A stretch of DNA of 64,000 bases from Hydractinia symbiolongicarpus (lineage: Eukaryota; Cnidaria; Hydrozoa; Anthoathecata; Hydractiniidae), in assembly GCF_029227915.1 (NCBI RefSeq), contig NC_079885.1, positions 10,469,001-10,533,000 on the forward strand, in the 5' to 3' direction. Below, piece after piece: positions 33,663 through 46,256 of the stretch. Below the pieces are notes generated by a model that was not told the origin of the DNA, searched no databases, and saw only the letters and a list, made by a program, of their open reading frames with translations. Position 1 is the stretch's first letter. Each line of letters begins with the position of its first letter. A program made the translations under genes and the position numbers.

Positions 33663-34026
33663 TATAATAATAATAGAATAAATGCGCTCAAAAATATTGA
33701 AATATGTAACAAGAACATAAAAACACTCAAAAATATTGCCGAAATTTTTTCTCGGCACTGTGCGATAACTAGTAGTTTTCGAAAATTTACGTTTGAAGAT
33801 ATACAGGTTAATGGACCTGGAAATAATGTAACAATGATAATGGTTTTTTTCTGAACATTAATATTTTAACCAGAGCTGCTCCTCACAACTTGATAATATT
33901 TGAGATTACATATAAGATTACATATAAGCTATTTTGATGGATCATGTTGTGTGGTACACATAAGTACAAAAGTACGGAGCGTCATATCTGTCAAAAAAAG
34001 CACCACTACTTTCACGGTTTCTTTAT

Positions 34027-34274
34027 GACGTCCTGCGGATCTGTAGGACGTCCTACGGGTGTCTAGGACGTCCTGCAAATTTCTAGCACGTCCTAAAAAT
34101 CTGTAGGACGTCCTGCAGCCCTCTAGGACCTCCTAAATACCTCCAGGACGTCCTAAATACCTCTAGGACGTCCTGAAGATCTCTAGGACGTCCTACGGGT
34201 CTCTAGGACGTCCTAAATACCTCTAGGACGTCCTGTAGACCTCTAGGACGTCCTTAAGATCTCTAGGACGTCCT
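34027..34274. repeat. Left palindrome array, unit II transposon
   Basis: About thirteen AGGACGTCCT-type units stand at 20-bp spacing. It has one more unit (ending GTAGACCTCT) than the unit I array and a few spacer changes, so unit number evolves while spacing is kept. Confidence 0.8.
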
Positions 34275-34338
34275 GTCAGGTGGAACCAGGTTTAAAGTAT
34301 ACCATTTTAGTGCATTTTGTCTGTTATGTCGACATTGA

Positions 34339-35141
34339 ATGTGGATTGGTCCGAACGATGTCTGGCACATTGACGGGAACGATAAATTGAAACCCTTCGG
34401 GTTTTGTATCCACGGTGGAATCGACGGTTTCAGTCGTAAAATTATTTGGCTAGCTGTTTTAGACACAAACAAGAACCCATTTATCATAGCTCACTATTAT
34501 ACTAGTGCAGTGAAGACTTTATGTGCCGTGCCAAAATTAATTAGAGGGGATAGGGGACAGAAAATGTGAATGTATGTGGCATCCAACGACTCCTTCGAAG
34601 AAATCATCATGATTCATGGAGTGGTTGGATCAGTTTCAAGCACGGACAATATGTATCAAATCAACGAATAGAGCAGTGGTGGTCATATTTGAAAAGAAAT
34701 ACCACTCAGTCTTGGATAGATTATTTTAAAGACCTGCGAGACCAGGGACTATATGACGACAGCAATAACATTGATTTTGAAGCATTGAAGTTTTGTTACA
34801 ACGGTCTCATTCAGTTACATTTAGATCAAGTTAAACATACTTAGAATCACCACAAGATAAGAAGTACAAAATATTCAGAAAGCCCATCTGGAAGACCTGA
34901 CTTAATGTTTTTTCTACCACACAACTACAATGCCATAGATTGTGCATTCGTATTCAATGCAGACGAGCTCGAATTGGCTGAATCCATGTATTCAAAAAAA
35001 CCTCGAGCTATTCCTTGTCAGAATGAGTTTATAGAACTATCAAATATTTTGATGGAAGAGCAGAATTTGCAGCATCCGCGTTCACGCGAAGAGGCTGAAC
35101 ATATTCATTTATACCTTGTATCGACAATAGAAATGTTGTAA
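34339..35141 (+). pseudogene. DDE integrase-like transposase, 5'-deleted and frameshifted (copy II)
   Basis: A deletion joins the start region (GTGGATT at about 34,340) to GGTCCGAACGATG, removing the N-terminal 160 or so codons including the intron. Remaining are HIDGND (first Asp), GGIDGFSRKIIWLAV, RGDRG (second Asp), a frame starting at 34,566 with NVCGIQRLLRRNHHDSW and NQRIEQWW (candidate Glu), and the C-terminal part to EML at 35,138. One G is missing from a G-run near 34,555, shifting frame, and TGG became TAG at 34,842-34,844. The defects are independent of those in copy I. Confidence 0.75.
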
Positions 35142-35760
35142 TTTTAAATTTTATTTATAAAATTTGTGTGAAATAGAAATGAAAAATACGTACAATTTAT
35201 ATCTTAAAAAACTGTATTTCAGTAGTAAAAAGAACAAAAACAAAATGATACAATATAAATCACGTCAGAACTTAACAAACATATATTTAACAAAACACAA
35301 CTGAGTCTTATTAAACCACGTAACCTTATTGTGTACTTTTGAATCTTGTCGGTGATGACTCAACCACAAGAAATATCACAAGTTAAAGAGGTCATAGCCA
35401 AAAAAGGAAAGCAAATGTTGAAAAATTTCTTCGAAACCAACAAGAATAATCTATCGTTATAAAATCATACACATTCAAAAATAAAACAAAAATAGAATAT
35501 ACTTCCAAAAATACGCTGTTTCATTTTGCTAAAACTATTTCCTTTCAAAATAAGGTAAAAATACTACACAATGTGTCAAGCAAATATTTAAACCTATGTA
35601 TGAAAATTTAAACAAATAAATGTTAAAGACTAAAAAATAACATACTCTTTTCCGTAAGTTAACAAAAAGATTCGTAAAAGACTAAAAAGATATTGTCTAA
35701 ATAAGAAGAAAAAGTGTGTTCACATAAACAGAGTGTATCCAAAAAGTATGAAATTCAAAA

Positions 35761-37553
35761 TCAATCAAGAATACTTAAACCATCATACACAGACCAATGG
35801 CCATTGCTGTTGAAATGGACATTCAAACTGGTTTGAAATTGCGTAAATGATTGAAATTGACGTGGTAGGATTAAAATTTTGAAGCATGTTTTCGCTAGAG
35901 GATACAAGCATTTTGGATTCTGATCAACAAATTCAACTTTTATTGAAGACGTAGGTAACAAACTTGACGATCCTGTTATAAATCTAACCAATAAAAGCAA
36001 CTCTGATTTTGTACAACTTCTAATATAGCAATTAAGATATGTGCTGATTATTCGGTCCTGTGGGCATGTTTCATTAAAAAAAATCTGTTCAATTAGTGAT
36101 TCTGCAGTTGGAGTACAAGTTGAATAAAGTGAATCAATCATACTTTCACTCAATTTCTGCAAAAATGACCCCATACCTTCAACAATATATTTCATTGGTA
36201 GATATGGTCTGTTTATCAAAGCAGTTTTTGCAGCTTTCAAACATAATGCCAATACGTTATTTGGTTTTGGCTTATCGAAAACGTTATAACTGTAAATGAC
36301 GTCGACTAAAGGTTGATTACTTGTCTCTTCTTCTTTGGAAAATCGCAATATTGTTTCTGTCTCATATGGTGTGACAAAATTGAGAAAGGAACATAGTAAT
36401 TGTTGTTTATCAACACGATCAAACAAAAGTTTTTTCACAGTGCTTTTACACAGTTGCAAAGGGAAAATAGCATACTGAATGAAAGCATGGTTTACAATAC
36501 TTCCAATTATTTCCAACTCCTCTTCATCAACACAGTCATCAAGTGGTACTTTTTTCATAACACCGTCCATTTTCTCAAAAAGTTTTTTATAAAACTCAGC
36601 ATAACAATCCTTTGTAACACCATCTCCATAAGCTTCCTCGCCACTAAATCTAAATGCAGCTTTATGTGAAATAGTTCCACGCTTTTTGTAAATATCAATT
36701 AACTCTTGGTACACATTATCTCTGGAAATATCAAAATACAAAGTAGAGTTATTTAGCTTTGATAGTTCATTTGCACGAAAGTCTTGCAGGCTATCAAACT
36801 CTTTTTTAGATTCACCAGATTTGTATTCCAACAACATTTCTGACTGAAGATTCCTATTTTCAACAAGATTATCATTCACATAATTCTTTTGTTCAGCAAC
36901 AGTTGGTGAAACAACATCGTCATCATCTGATACAGTCATTGTAGCATAACCACGAAACCCAACTGTTCCACCTGGTGTCATAGGTGTTGGTGTTTCCTCT
37001 TCATTAACATTAAATATGCCAGAGAATACTTTTTCATCTGGAGAAACTTTGTGTCGATCAAAATTGATTAGGGTAAAATGTTCTGGCTGCAAAGATAGTC
37101 CTCCAACCCAATCATACACCTGAGTACATTTAGCAGTATCATGAAATAGACGTGCTTTATTTCCTATAACAGGATGGCGTATGGATATTGTGACATGTGC
37201 CTCACTAAGATCAGGTTCTGGCATGACTCGATTCTTTCTTATGTTCATAATATCAATTAACCGACGTTCTTTTACTGCTACAGTATCTTCTATTTCTTCA
37301 GTTTCATTTAACAATGATTGTGGTTGTTTATTTTCGTTTTTAACATCACTTTTTTTTTTATCGGCCTCTAGTGACGCATTATAAGCTTCATCAATTTCAT
37401 CTCTCAATCTTTTGCGTTCTACGGATGAACCTAACAGAATAGGACGGTTATTATCTTCATCACCAACTAAATTAATATTAGCAACTTTATGAGTATTGAA
37501 AGGACTTTCAAATAAAACATCGTCGTCTTGGTCATCCTCAAAGATACTGCTCT
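35761..37553 (-). pseudogene. SAM-HECT gene, N-terminally deleted (copy II)
   Basis: The minus frame is open from about 37,553 to the TGA before 35,761. It retains the linker and complete HECT domain (FSGEEAYGDGVTKDC..., YPLAKTCFKILILPRQF with the catalytic Cys). The first exons, SAM domain and about 190 codons are missing: coding sequence runs directly into the palindrome array at about 37,553, with a few bases of shared CTAG-type sequence at the joint. There is no tandem duplication or MITE. Without a start or promoter region it is probably dead, although the remaining frame is intact. Confidence 0.8.
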
Positions 37554-37773
37554 AGAGGCCCGTAGGACGTCCTAGAGTCCCGTAGGTCATCCTAGACACA
37601 CTGTAGGACATCCTAGAGCCCCGTAGGACGTCCTAGAGTCCCGTAGGTCATCCTAGACACCCTGTAGGACGTCCTAGAGGACTGCAGGACGTCCTAGAGA
37701 TTTTTAGGACGTGCTAGAAGTTTGCAGGACGTCCTAGACACCCGTAGGACGTCCTACAGCTCCGCAGGACGTC
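37554..37773. repeat. Right palindrome array, unit II transposon
   Basis: About eleven AGGACGTCCT-type units remain, followed by the right terminal repeat. The first units match 13,820-13,980 of the unit I array in order, spacers included; the last three are the ones missing from unit I. Confidence 0.8.
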
Positions 37774-37835
37774 ATAAAGAAACTGTGAAAGTAGTGGTGC
37801 GATTTTTGGCAGATATGACGCTCCGTACAAAAGTA

Positions 37836-39545
37836 TAAAAATATAATACCTACTTCCTTAACAAACAAATAATACCTAGTGTGAAGTGACAGGGTAATGA
37901 GAAGTGCGTAAGATTTGTTCAAGTTAACTTAAAAACGCAAACTAAGTTTTTTTAATAAACAGCTAAAAAAAGGAGGATAAGAGCAGGAAGAGAGAAAAAG
38001 CAATATTTGTTTATCAAGAAGACGTCTAAACGTTGGATTTGTTCTAAAGAGCAGAACTTCCAGGCATTCCGTCATCCAATTCAGTTTAATTTAAAAATGC
38101 ACTCCACTTAAAATGTCAAAATAGTGCTATAAAGCGAGGACGACACGATTTTTTTTCATGCGCATGCAAAGGGACTTGTTTCATTTCATGCTCCTGAACA
38201 TGTTGCGCATGTAGCTACCACAAAAACTAACAAACCTTTTTTACAAACGAAACAAGGAAAGATAGAATCACGTAACGGCTTTGTCGACCGAGAAGATGTA
38301 TCTGAAACGTGATAGCGGGCTCTTTGTGCGAAAACGTACCATCTAAAAGTTGGTTGCCATTAAGAATACGATAGCCCCTTAGAATTGAAATTATCAAAAT
38401 TTTTTTATTTTTTTTTACGGATGTAACTTCTATGCTAAGTTTCTAGTAAGTTTAAGAAAAATTATTCTATAAAAATGTTATTTTGATGGGATAAAACAGA
38501 AAAAATTTCTTTATAACATTATCTTGCCCCGAATATGAGTCACGAATTTTTTTTTTTTTAAACACACACACTCTGTATGAAAATTAAAGACTTTAAGTCA
38601 AAGACTTTTAGTCAAAGCATGCTTCATTTTTATACTAAGCATGCTTTATTCTAGTGTGACCCCCCCCCTAAAGTATAATGTTATACTTTCTTTTTATATA
38701 CTGTTCTTTTTAATATTTATTTTTTTATTGCCATCGTTTTTATTTGTACGTTTAGAAGCCATGTTTCACATTTATCAATACAAATTTTTAACTTACTTGT
38801 TTGTTTGAAAAAATTTTTCTCCGTTCCAGTTCTTTTTTTCACAAATTTATTTTCTTATATACTCGTAGAGAATTTATCAATGTTTTATAATATATAAAAA
38901 TGTTTTTAAAAGGGGACATGTTAAGGAGATACTTTGAATATACTGAACATGTGTCAAAAGGGTCTACCATATCTTTAAATATCTTCGTAATATACCAAAC
39001 AATTTTGCTACCAATATACGGCAAGAGTTTACGGTTTATATTATAAATGAGCGTAACTATTTTTAGCCACATGCTGAATGTAAACATTTTAAATGTGGGT
39101 GATGTTAATTGATTAATAGAAAATATGTGTCAAAAATGTGTTGTAACAACCTGCAGAGAATGGCAACACAATAAAACGTTTAAAAAAAATGTTGCTAGCA
39201 CAAAATTTGTTTATGCAACAAAATTTGTTCCTGCAGCAAAATAGAATGGATCTGTGTTGCAGCAACAATTTTTTTGTACCTAAGAAATTGTTGCTTATGG
39301 GCCACAACGGGTCTTTTACATGCGAGTGCAATGTATCATGTTGCATTTCATACACAGGAAAAGAATACCTCGTAACGCCCTAGCTTAAGAAACGATATGA
39401 GTTACAATTAATTGGCATATTTTTTATTGAAGCCGCAAAGTTGCTAAAAAGACTTATGCTTGCCATTTTTAATGCTTTTTTATAGCAACAAGCGACTTTC
39501 CTTGAATTTTTCACAAGTTAATGACTTTTTAGTTAATTATTTCAG
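37836..39545. other. Sequence upstream of GATM copy II exon 2
   Basis: Bases 37,836-38,600 are shared with unit III (55,450-56,210) and absent from unit I, where they were lost with the transposon's right end. They may hold the GATM promoter and first exon. A run of 9 C lies at 38,660-38,668. No certain exon was found. Confidence 0.5.
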
Positions 39546-42500
39546 ACTTCATCGTTTCGTCAATATTCAACTCCAGTGGTAAACTCTCACAATGACTGGG
39601 ATCCTCTAGAAGAAGTTATTGTTGGTAGGGCAGACAATGCATGTATACCAGTACTTACACCAGAAGTAAAAGCTTGCACAGGTGAAACACAGTGGGACTA
39701 CTTAAGAAAGCATGGCGGGCAAAAATACCCTCAGGAGTTAATCAATAAGATGAACGCGGAAGTCGAAATACTTTGTGATATTTTGCGTCAGGAGGGCGTT
39801 ATTGTCAGACGCCCCGATATCGTCGATCATCAAAAAGTAAGAACCGTCATCGTTGCTTACATTGTCAGTCGCAGATTGTTTTTGTTTGTTTTGTTGTTGT
39901 TGTGTCAGGGTATCATTTACTGTCGTGTATTATTCTTTATAGGTATCTATCGTTGCCTGTTGTTTCTTTGTGTTTTTGTTTGTTGTCTGTTTGTATCGTC
40001 TGTTGTTGTTCATTTTTTTCTATGGAAATCTGAAGTTATCAGTTTATTTAGTTTGTTGTTACCGTTGTTATCTGTCTCTTGTTTCTGTTGTCGTGTTTCT
40101 GTTTAGATCATCTGTTGTCGTATATGTTTAAGTCTTCCGTAATTTTTTGTTTCTATCGTCGATCGCTGTCTGTTTTTATGTGTAAATCTTTTTTCTGTTG
40201 TTTTTTGTTGCTGTCTGCTGTTGCTTCCTATGATTTTCTTTGGCAGTGTGGATGTATGACAATTATAAATGCATGTTGCAGTTTATTCACCTCCATTGGC
40301 ACCTGCTTTTGCCAGATGTTATATGCTGTTGTCGTCGCAGAGAAATACATAACAGATTGTTGTGCATTTTTAGGAATTTAGTACACCAGATTTTACTTCA
40401 ATTGGATTGGAAGCAGCTATGCCTCGTGACTTTCTTTTAGCCGTCGGAAATGAATTAATTGAATCACCTATGGAGAAACCGTTTCTTTGAATATCGTGCA
40501 TACCGAACATTAATAAAGGAATATTTTTCGAGAGGTGCTAAATGGACAGCGGCACCAAAAGCTACTATGTCAGACGAGCTGTATGATCCAGTAAATATAA
40601 TGATTTATTTCTTTAATTTTCGATAGATTTTGTTTGCTTAATCACCTTAATACATGACACCATAATACATCCATAAATTTTGCAATATTAGGAATATCAA
40701 ATAAAATCTACGAAGGACAGACACGAATTAGCAGCTCAGGGTAGATTTGTGACAACTGAATACGAGCCATGCTTCGATGCCGCTGATTTTATGAGAGTTG
40801 GAAAAGATATTTTCGTGCAAAGAAGCCAGGTATGGAAATTATTTAAGTTTAATTTTAGTCTTGAAAGGGAGCCATTAAAGTACCGGTCTAATGAAACGGT
40901 ACGGAAATCATAGTTGTCTTGTCAATAGAACCGCCTTAACAAGGTACAAAAATGTTTTACAAACCATTTTGTATTAATACTTTGAATTTAGTTAGATTTG
41001 CTGATACCAACTATTAACGATTCCTTGTGAAACAAAAAGGATCAGGGATTCAGTAAAATGAAAATATTATGTTGCAAACGAAAACATGCTAAAGCAAAAA
41101 CTGAAATGTGGACTGCGATTCCACATATTTTGTTGTCATAGAAATTTTTAACTCCCTCAAATTATGACTCGCCAGTCACTGTAAACTGTATAAATTAACT
41201 CGCCGGTTATAATTTGCTAATGAATATTAAATGTTCCGCTATTTTAAATTAGCAATTAGCAATTAGGAAAGGCCCCTTGGATCCACTTAGCAAGCAATGA
41301 CTTCCTTAGTGGATTGTGGCTTCAATTTATAAACTAAAAATGCCAGTCAGAATAAACAACAACAATTTTTTCCGGATTAATACAAACCTTATTTTAGATG
41401 AGCACTATTTTGAAATGTTAAGCTGTTTAGATTCTTTCTTAAAACGCCCCAAATGTGTTTATTTTTTGGTATAGAATTTTTTTACGTGAAATTCTCAATA
41501 TCTCATCCCTTTTTGCGATTGTGAGGAATAATTAAGTTTTTCCTCTGGTAATTCCTTATGACTTGGATAGGAATTTTTTTTAAAAAAACAGAATAAAAAT
41601 ACAGTTTTTTCTTGTGAAATCTATCAATTATATAAAATCTTTATAACATGAAAAATCGAGCAAGATTCGTGATTGATAATTTGCCGTCCAAAATTTCTTT
41701 AACACGACTCAATATTGCTATACAAACAGAAAGACCGACAAAATAGATAATAAGAACAGATTAAAAAGTTGTTTTATTGGATTTGCTTACTCTTCCAGCT
41801 TTTTTTAATCCCAATTATCCAGATTTTTATTCAAATCATTAGTTGGAGAAGGTGTTCACAAACTGATAATGGGTAAATTTCCATTTTTGAGGCCTGAAAT
41901 ATAGGCGCGTCACTAGGCTGGTGCGGTGCACCCGGTAAACTGCAAACATTTTACTTTGTCGACCAGCACGTCTAGTAACCAAGATCAAAGGTGCGCTAGC
42001 TGTGCTTTCTACAATATCCTCATTTTGGAGGAACGCGCTCTACGACTCGGAAAAAAAGGCCTGAAAAATCAGCAGCAAAAATAGCACCATTTAAGATTTG
42101 GGACCTAACCAAGTGAGATCAGAAGTACTAAAGCTCTGAACATTTAGAAGTGAGTGTAAGCTTTACCTCGTTTGCAGTGCGGTTACTTACATAGAAGCGG
42201 CTTTTCAATTGCTTCTGGTCATACGCGTCATTTTATTTCTTTTATTACATGTTTGTTTCAGGTGACAAATATGATGGGTATTGAATGGATGAGACGCCAT
42301 CTTGGTGAAATGTATAACCTTCATGTTTTGTCCTTCTCGCCTCCAGGTAGCATGCATATTGACGCAACAATTAACACAGTTAGAGAAGGCTTAGTGATCG
42401 TTAACCCTGACAGGCCATGCAATGAGCTAGATATCTTTCAAAAAGCAGGCTGGAAAATAGTGGAAGCACCTAGAACTGCTAAACCTGACTCGCATATTTT

Positions 42501-44821
42501 GCGGATAAGTAGCCCTTGGATAAGTATAAATGTGTTATTGTTGGATGACAAAAGAGTAATCGTGGAGAGTTCGGAAGTACCAACACAAAAAGTATGTTTT
42601 CTACCTTTTTTAATAATTAGTCGTAAGCCAGTGGAAATTCTCAGGAATTAACCTGCCATTACTTTCCGTTAGCATCTTTGGGTATCATAATATAGACAGT
42701 AGTCGTGATTCGTGAAAGAATTCACGGGGTCGCCTGCCAGTAAATTATACACTCTGAAAGGAAACCAGAATAAAACTGCGCCCAATCATTTTGCACAAAA
42801 TATGGCTTTTATTACAAAGACTAGCTGGGGGACCCGCGCCAAAACGCCGGGTTAAGCCACAAGTAACTGTGTGAGCCAGTGTTTAGCGCCACATGAGCGA
42901 TTTAGAATAACGCACTTTATAAAGCCGTAAACTGTGCAGCACATCCCGATGGAGCACTTCAGAACAGGTATGCAGTATGGCGAAAATCGAGTGAAATGTG
43001 TGAATAGTGTTTAGGCTGTAACATATTTTTCGAAAAATAATTTTGTCACAACTTTAGCTAAAAAAAGAAAATCACAGTTTACAAACAGTTAGCCAATATT
43101 ATTTATTTTGCGTTTCCTTGAATGTTCAAAACTTAATCTTGACAGCGGGCTGAGCTCTTAGTATATACAGTTCAACCGTGTGACCAATCCATAAAAGCGT
43201 AGTACCCTTTTTTAGAAAAACTTTATCACAGCTTCAGTTTAAATTAAATTATAGGAAACAGTCTGTTTTTTAACAGCAGGTGAATGGCTTAGTACAGGTA
43301 AACCGTGTTCCACATGCATAGCTATGGGTGTAACACCCTTTTTCCAAAAAAAACTTTATCACAACTTCAGTTTAAATAAAAACACAGGAAACGGCCGTCG
43401 TTACTCGTCCACCTAAAAAAATTTATTTTCTAGAATAATTTCTCATGTCAGTAATAAAAGGTGCAGCCACCTAACTGCATTAAGCGTAAGGATTACTAAT
43501 TAAGAAATTTGTTTTGTCAAACTTCATTTTACTGCTTTCACTTTTTAGCCAGATGCAGCTAATAAAGAGCTAGCTAGATAGCCACAACTCCAACATAAAA
43601 ATATACAATAATATAACAAACTGAATAAAAAAGTTAAAACGATAGGAATAAATAAGAATAGCTATACCTAGCTAGCTGGCTTCAGCAGTATACTGCCTCG
43701 AGATCTACGTTTGTAGCTAAAATCATAAAACTGATTGGTTTAAGGTTTTGCATGGTTAGAGAGCATAATGATATATTCATCTTAACATATAAAAACGCAC
43801 AGACAATAAATATTCCTATAGATACAAAATATAGAGAAGAGGAGATCCGCAAACCTCATACCATAACTTTTCAATCAAAATGGCCCTCGTGAGCTTAATT
43901 AATTAGCTTAATCAGGCATATCTCTTGTTTCTTCATAAATGCGTGCTCTAAGTCCAGTTGGAAGATAGCTATCCGAACTTTCAAATGTATTTCCAGAAAT
44001 AATATTCTTTTTAAAATGCTGCAAATAAGTACTTCCCCTATATTTCTATTTTTATTTATATTTATTTCTATTTTTATTTATAATTTAGTAATTGCCGCAA
44101 ATAATCACGAGTTGTTCAATATTTCTGTTTCAAGGTTATTTACTTAGGAAAATAAAGAAGACTGCTGAAATTGCAGTCAACTTATCTCTTTCATATAGGG
44201 ATAGGTAAACCTAAAGGGAGGGGGGTTTCCGCGAAGCGAATTAAACGGTGAATTCGCCGGCGAATTGTATCTGTGTGTGCATAGTTTTGTTTGTTATGAT
44301 TTTGCTTCAAAAAATTTGCTTTGGCGTGAAGTTTCTAAACAGTTTCTAATCTTTAGCGGCGAAATATTTCCCTCTAAACTTTTAAACAATTAAAACGCAA
44401 TATTCAGGGTTTATTCTAAAAAAAAATAATTATTGAATAGAAATTAACATGAGTGTTTACATTCAGTATTTTAAATTCATCTCATACTTTTTGTTTCTCG
44501 TGGAAATCAAAAAGATGTTTCGCTTCGTACAAAATAAAAAATTCGAATTTTGCGAGAATTAATGTTCGCCAACACCGAGTTGCGCAAAAACCCACGATTT
44601 TCAAAAAATTATTTCCATTAAGGTACCAATTGTATAATGATGTAAAGAAAATGCAAACGAGTAAGCCAATGATTTAGTACTACTTCTCTTTACAGATGTT
44701 TGAATCACTTGGTTTCACCTGCATTAAAGTAAATATGGAGCATGCTAATGTCCTAGGAGGAAGTTTTCACTGCTGGACATGCGATGTAAGAAGAACAGGA
44801 GAATTGAAGAGTTATTTTTAG
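39546..44821 (+). pseudogene. GATM: Glycine amidinotransferase, copy II, frameshifted
   Basis: Exons correspond one to one with copy I: 39,546-39,836, 40,374-40,590, 40,692-40,829, 42,262-42,591 and 44,696-44,821. All splice dinucleotides are kept. Exon 3 has lost 5 bp at about 40,471 (CCTATGGAGAAACC where copies I and III have CCTATGGCATGG), so [12 protein letters not shown] becomes SPMEKPFL and stops. That removes the catalytic Asp, His and Cys. Two further changes in exon 5 are Lys to Met (GEMYNLHV) and Pro to Thr. The other exons are open, which suggests recent loss. Confidence 0.88.
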
Positions 44822-46250
44822 ATTCGTCATTATTTTTTGACTTATTTAACATACCAGTTAATTAAAGAAGATATGGAGTGAGAGATGAGTGTTTTTTTCA
44901 TATGTCAAGGATTTTCTGTTTACAATTATAACATATGTAACATTTCTATGCCAGTGTAAGATAAATTGTGTCATTTATTTTGGTGTTTTTTTCTTTATCT
45001 CTTACATAACTTGGATACCATTGCAATTGCGACAGTTAAAAAATTTTTGTAGCCATAATGGTCATGAACTTCTAAAAAACTGTGGTTTTTTAATGGCGAC
45101 CAAGCACGTAGTATTGTATGTTGCACTTAATATCCAGGTCTTGATTAAAATTAGCTTGTTTGCTGTTAACATAAGCCTTTTCCAATGCAAGAAAGGACTC
45201 CAATGAGGAAATAAAAGTGTGCCAAAGTAGGGACTTGAAATCGCCAAAAACAATGTCGACTCTAAGTGAGATTTCGGAGGTGACGAAAATTTAGGCTATA
45301 GCGTCTTCGTTTTTCTTTAATTTTTTGCACATCATACAGTTATGATATGTTGTGCAAAATATTTTACTTTCGACAGCATTTTCTGCTGCAGAGCATGCTA
45401 CCCAAGAATCTTTCATAAAAAAATTCTTATTGTTGAAAAATATGAATGCTTTGTGCTTCCCATGTGCCAAATCTTTCTGAAAAAACATGCATTAGCATTT
45501 TGTGATTTAAACTCTCATTTTACAGATGCATGAACATATAAAAATGCGGTAAAACTCTATTATAAAGTTCAATGACATCTTCATGTGCACACATAACACC
45601 TTTTCACCATCTTTTAAATCTTTTTTCAAAGCATGTAATTTAACACCCTTGCAATCAAATCTTGTTTAACAGAAGCAGATTGACCAGGTGACAAATTAGT
45701 AACAATTTCTGCCCATTCTGGGTTAAAGGTAAAGTTAAGGTAATCCATCAGTCCTTGTTAAGACTCTGTTCGAAGCTTGTTTTGATTTCAACAAATAAAT
45801 GCAGGCCCTTGGCCTTACAACTAAGAAAGCCGATGTTTAACTACAGTTGCATGCTCCCTGACATCGGCCATTTTTTTGTCCCAAGTAGGCTCATCGCTAC
45901 GTAATAAAATGAGAGACATCATCACAATGAGATCAATATTGCACAATATATAATGAGTTTGCGGCAAAGATTAACATATATCCTAAAACTGGGAGGTCTA
46001 TAGCCTGCTGGTGGTCTTAAGGTTGCCGACGAAAAACCAAAACTAAATGCATTATTGCATACCCTAATATACTTTTTTACTTGAGATGAATTCCTGCTTG
46101 ATAATTCACGTACTTCAGTAGAAAATTCTACTAATGCAGAGACATTGTGACAACACTTAACATAGCTGTGATTATTAAATTTATTCCATAAAATTCACAT
46201 ACAATATTAAAAGGTTTGCTCTACGGCGGGCATTTGCTCACTCATACAAA
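42821..46250 (-). mobile_element. Helitron-derived segment enclosing GATM exon 6, unit II
   Basis: The 3' end is seen on minus as GGCTTAACCCGGCGTTTTGG, then CGCGGGTCCCCCAGCTAG at 42,821, a GC-rich hairpin region followed by CTAG. The complete element at 53,542-54,966 has the same end. Beyond it on minus stands TCTTTGTAATAAAAGCC, itself like a Helitron 5' end. Exon 6 (44,696-44,821) is internal, and the Rep relic is at 45,590-46,200. The Helitron 3' end sits only 230 bp downstream of exon 5. Confidence 0.5.
45590..46200 (-). pseudogene. Helitron Rep relic, unit II
   Basis: This is the same relic as in unit I, with EFSTEVRELSS and IRVYNN readable near 46,060-46,130 on minus and the DRPDF/ARVF block decayed. 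The conserved 65-residue frame KDSWVACSAAENAVESKIFC lies downstream on minus at 45,488-45,291. No helicase part is present. Confidence 0.55.
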
Positions 46251-46256
46251 AAAATC

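Larger units (their letters stand above)
33975..37825. mobile_element. DDE-integrase / SAM-HECT transposon, internally deleted but with both ends (unit II)
   Basis: CGGAGCGTCATATCTG starts the element at 33,975 and its complement ends it at 37,825. The inverted similarity continues for about 80 bp into the first palindromes. TACAAAAGTA flanks both sides (33,965-33,974 and 37,826-37,835). Unit III has this sequence once at 55,440-55,449. A 4-bp AAAA duplication with ends extended by GTAC fits the same bases, so duplication length is ambiguous (4, or 10-11 bp). Both genes are 5'-deleted, leaving 3,851 bp. Confidence 0.85.
29766..46256 (+). repeat. Segmental duplication unit II
   Basis: It begins with AGACGAAACCCTCTAAAAAT, as unit III does at 52,471, and continues collinear with unit I. 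Differences from unit I include lack of Helitron elements 2-4, an internally deleted transposon with both ends, an extra 0.8 kb shared with unit III upstream of GATM (37,836-38,600), and a LINE at the right end in place of the HNH relic. Confidence 0.9.
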
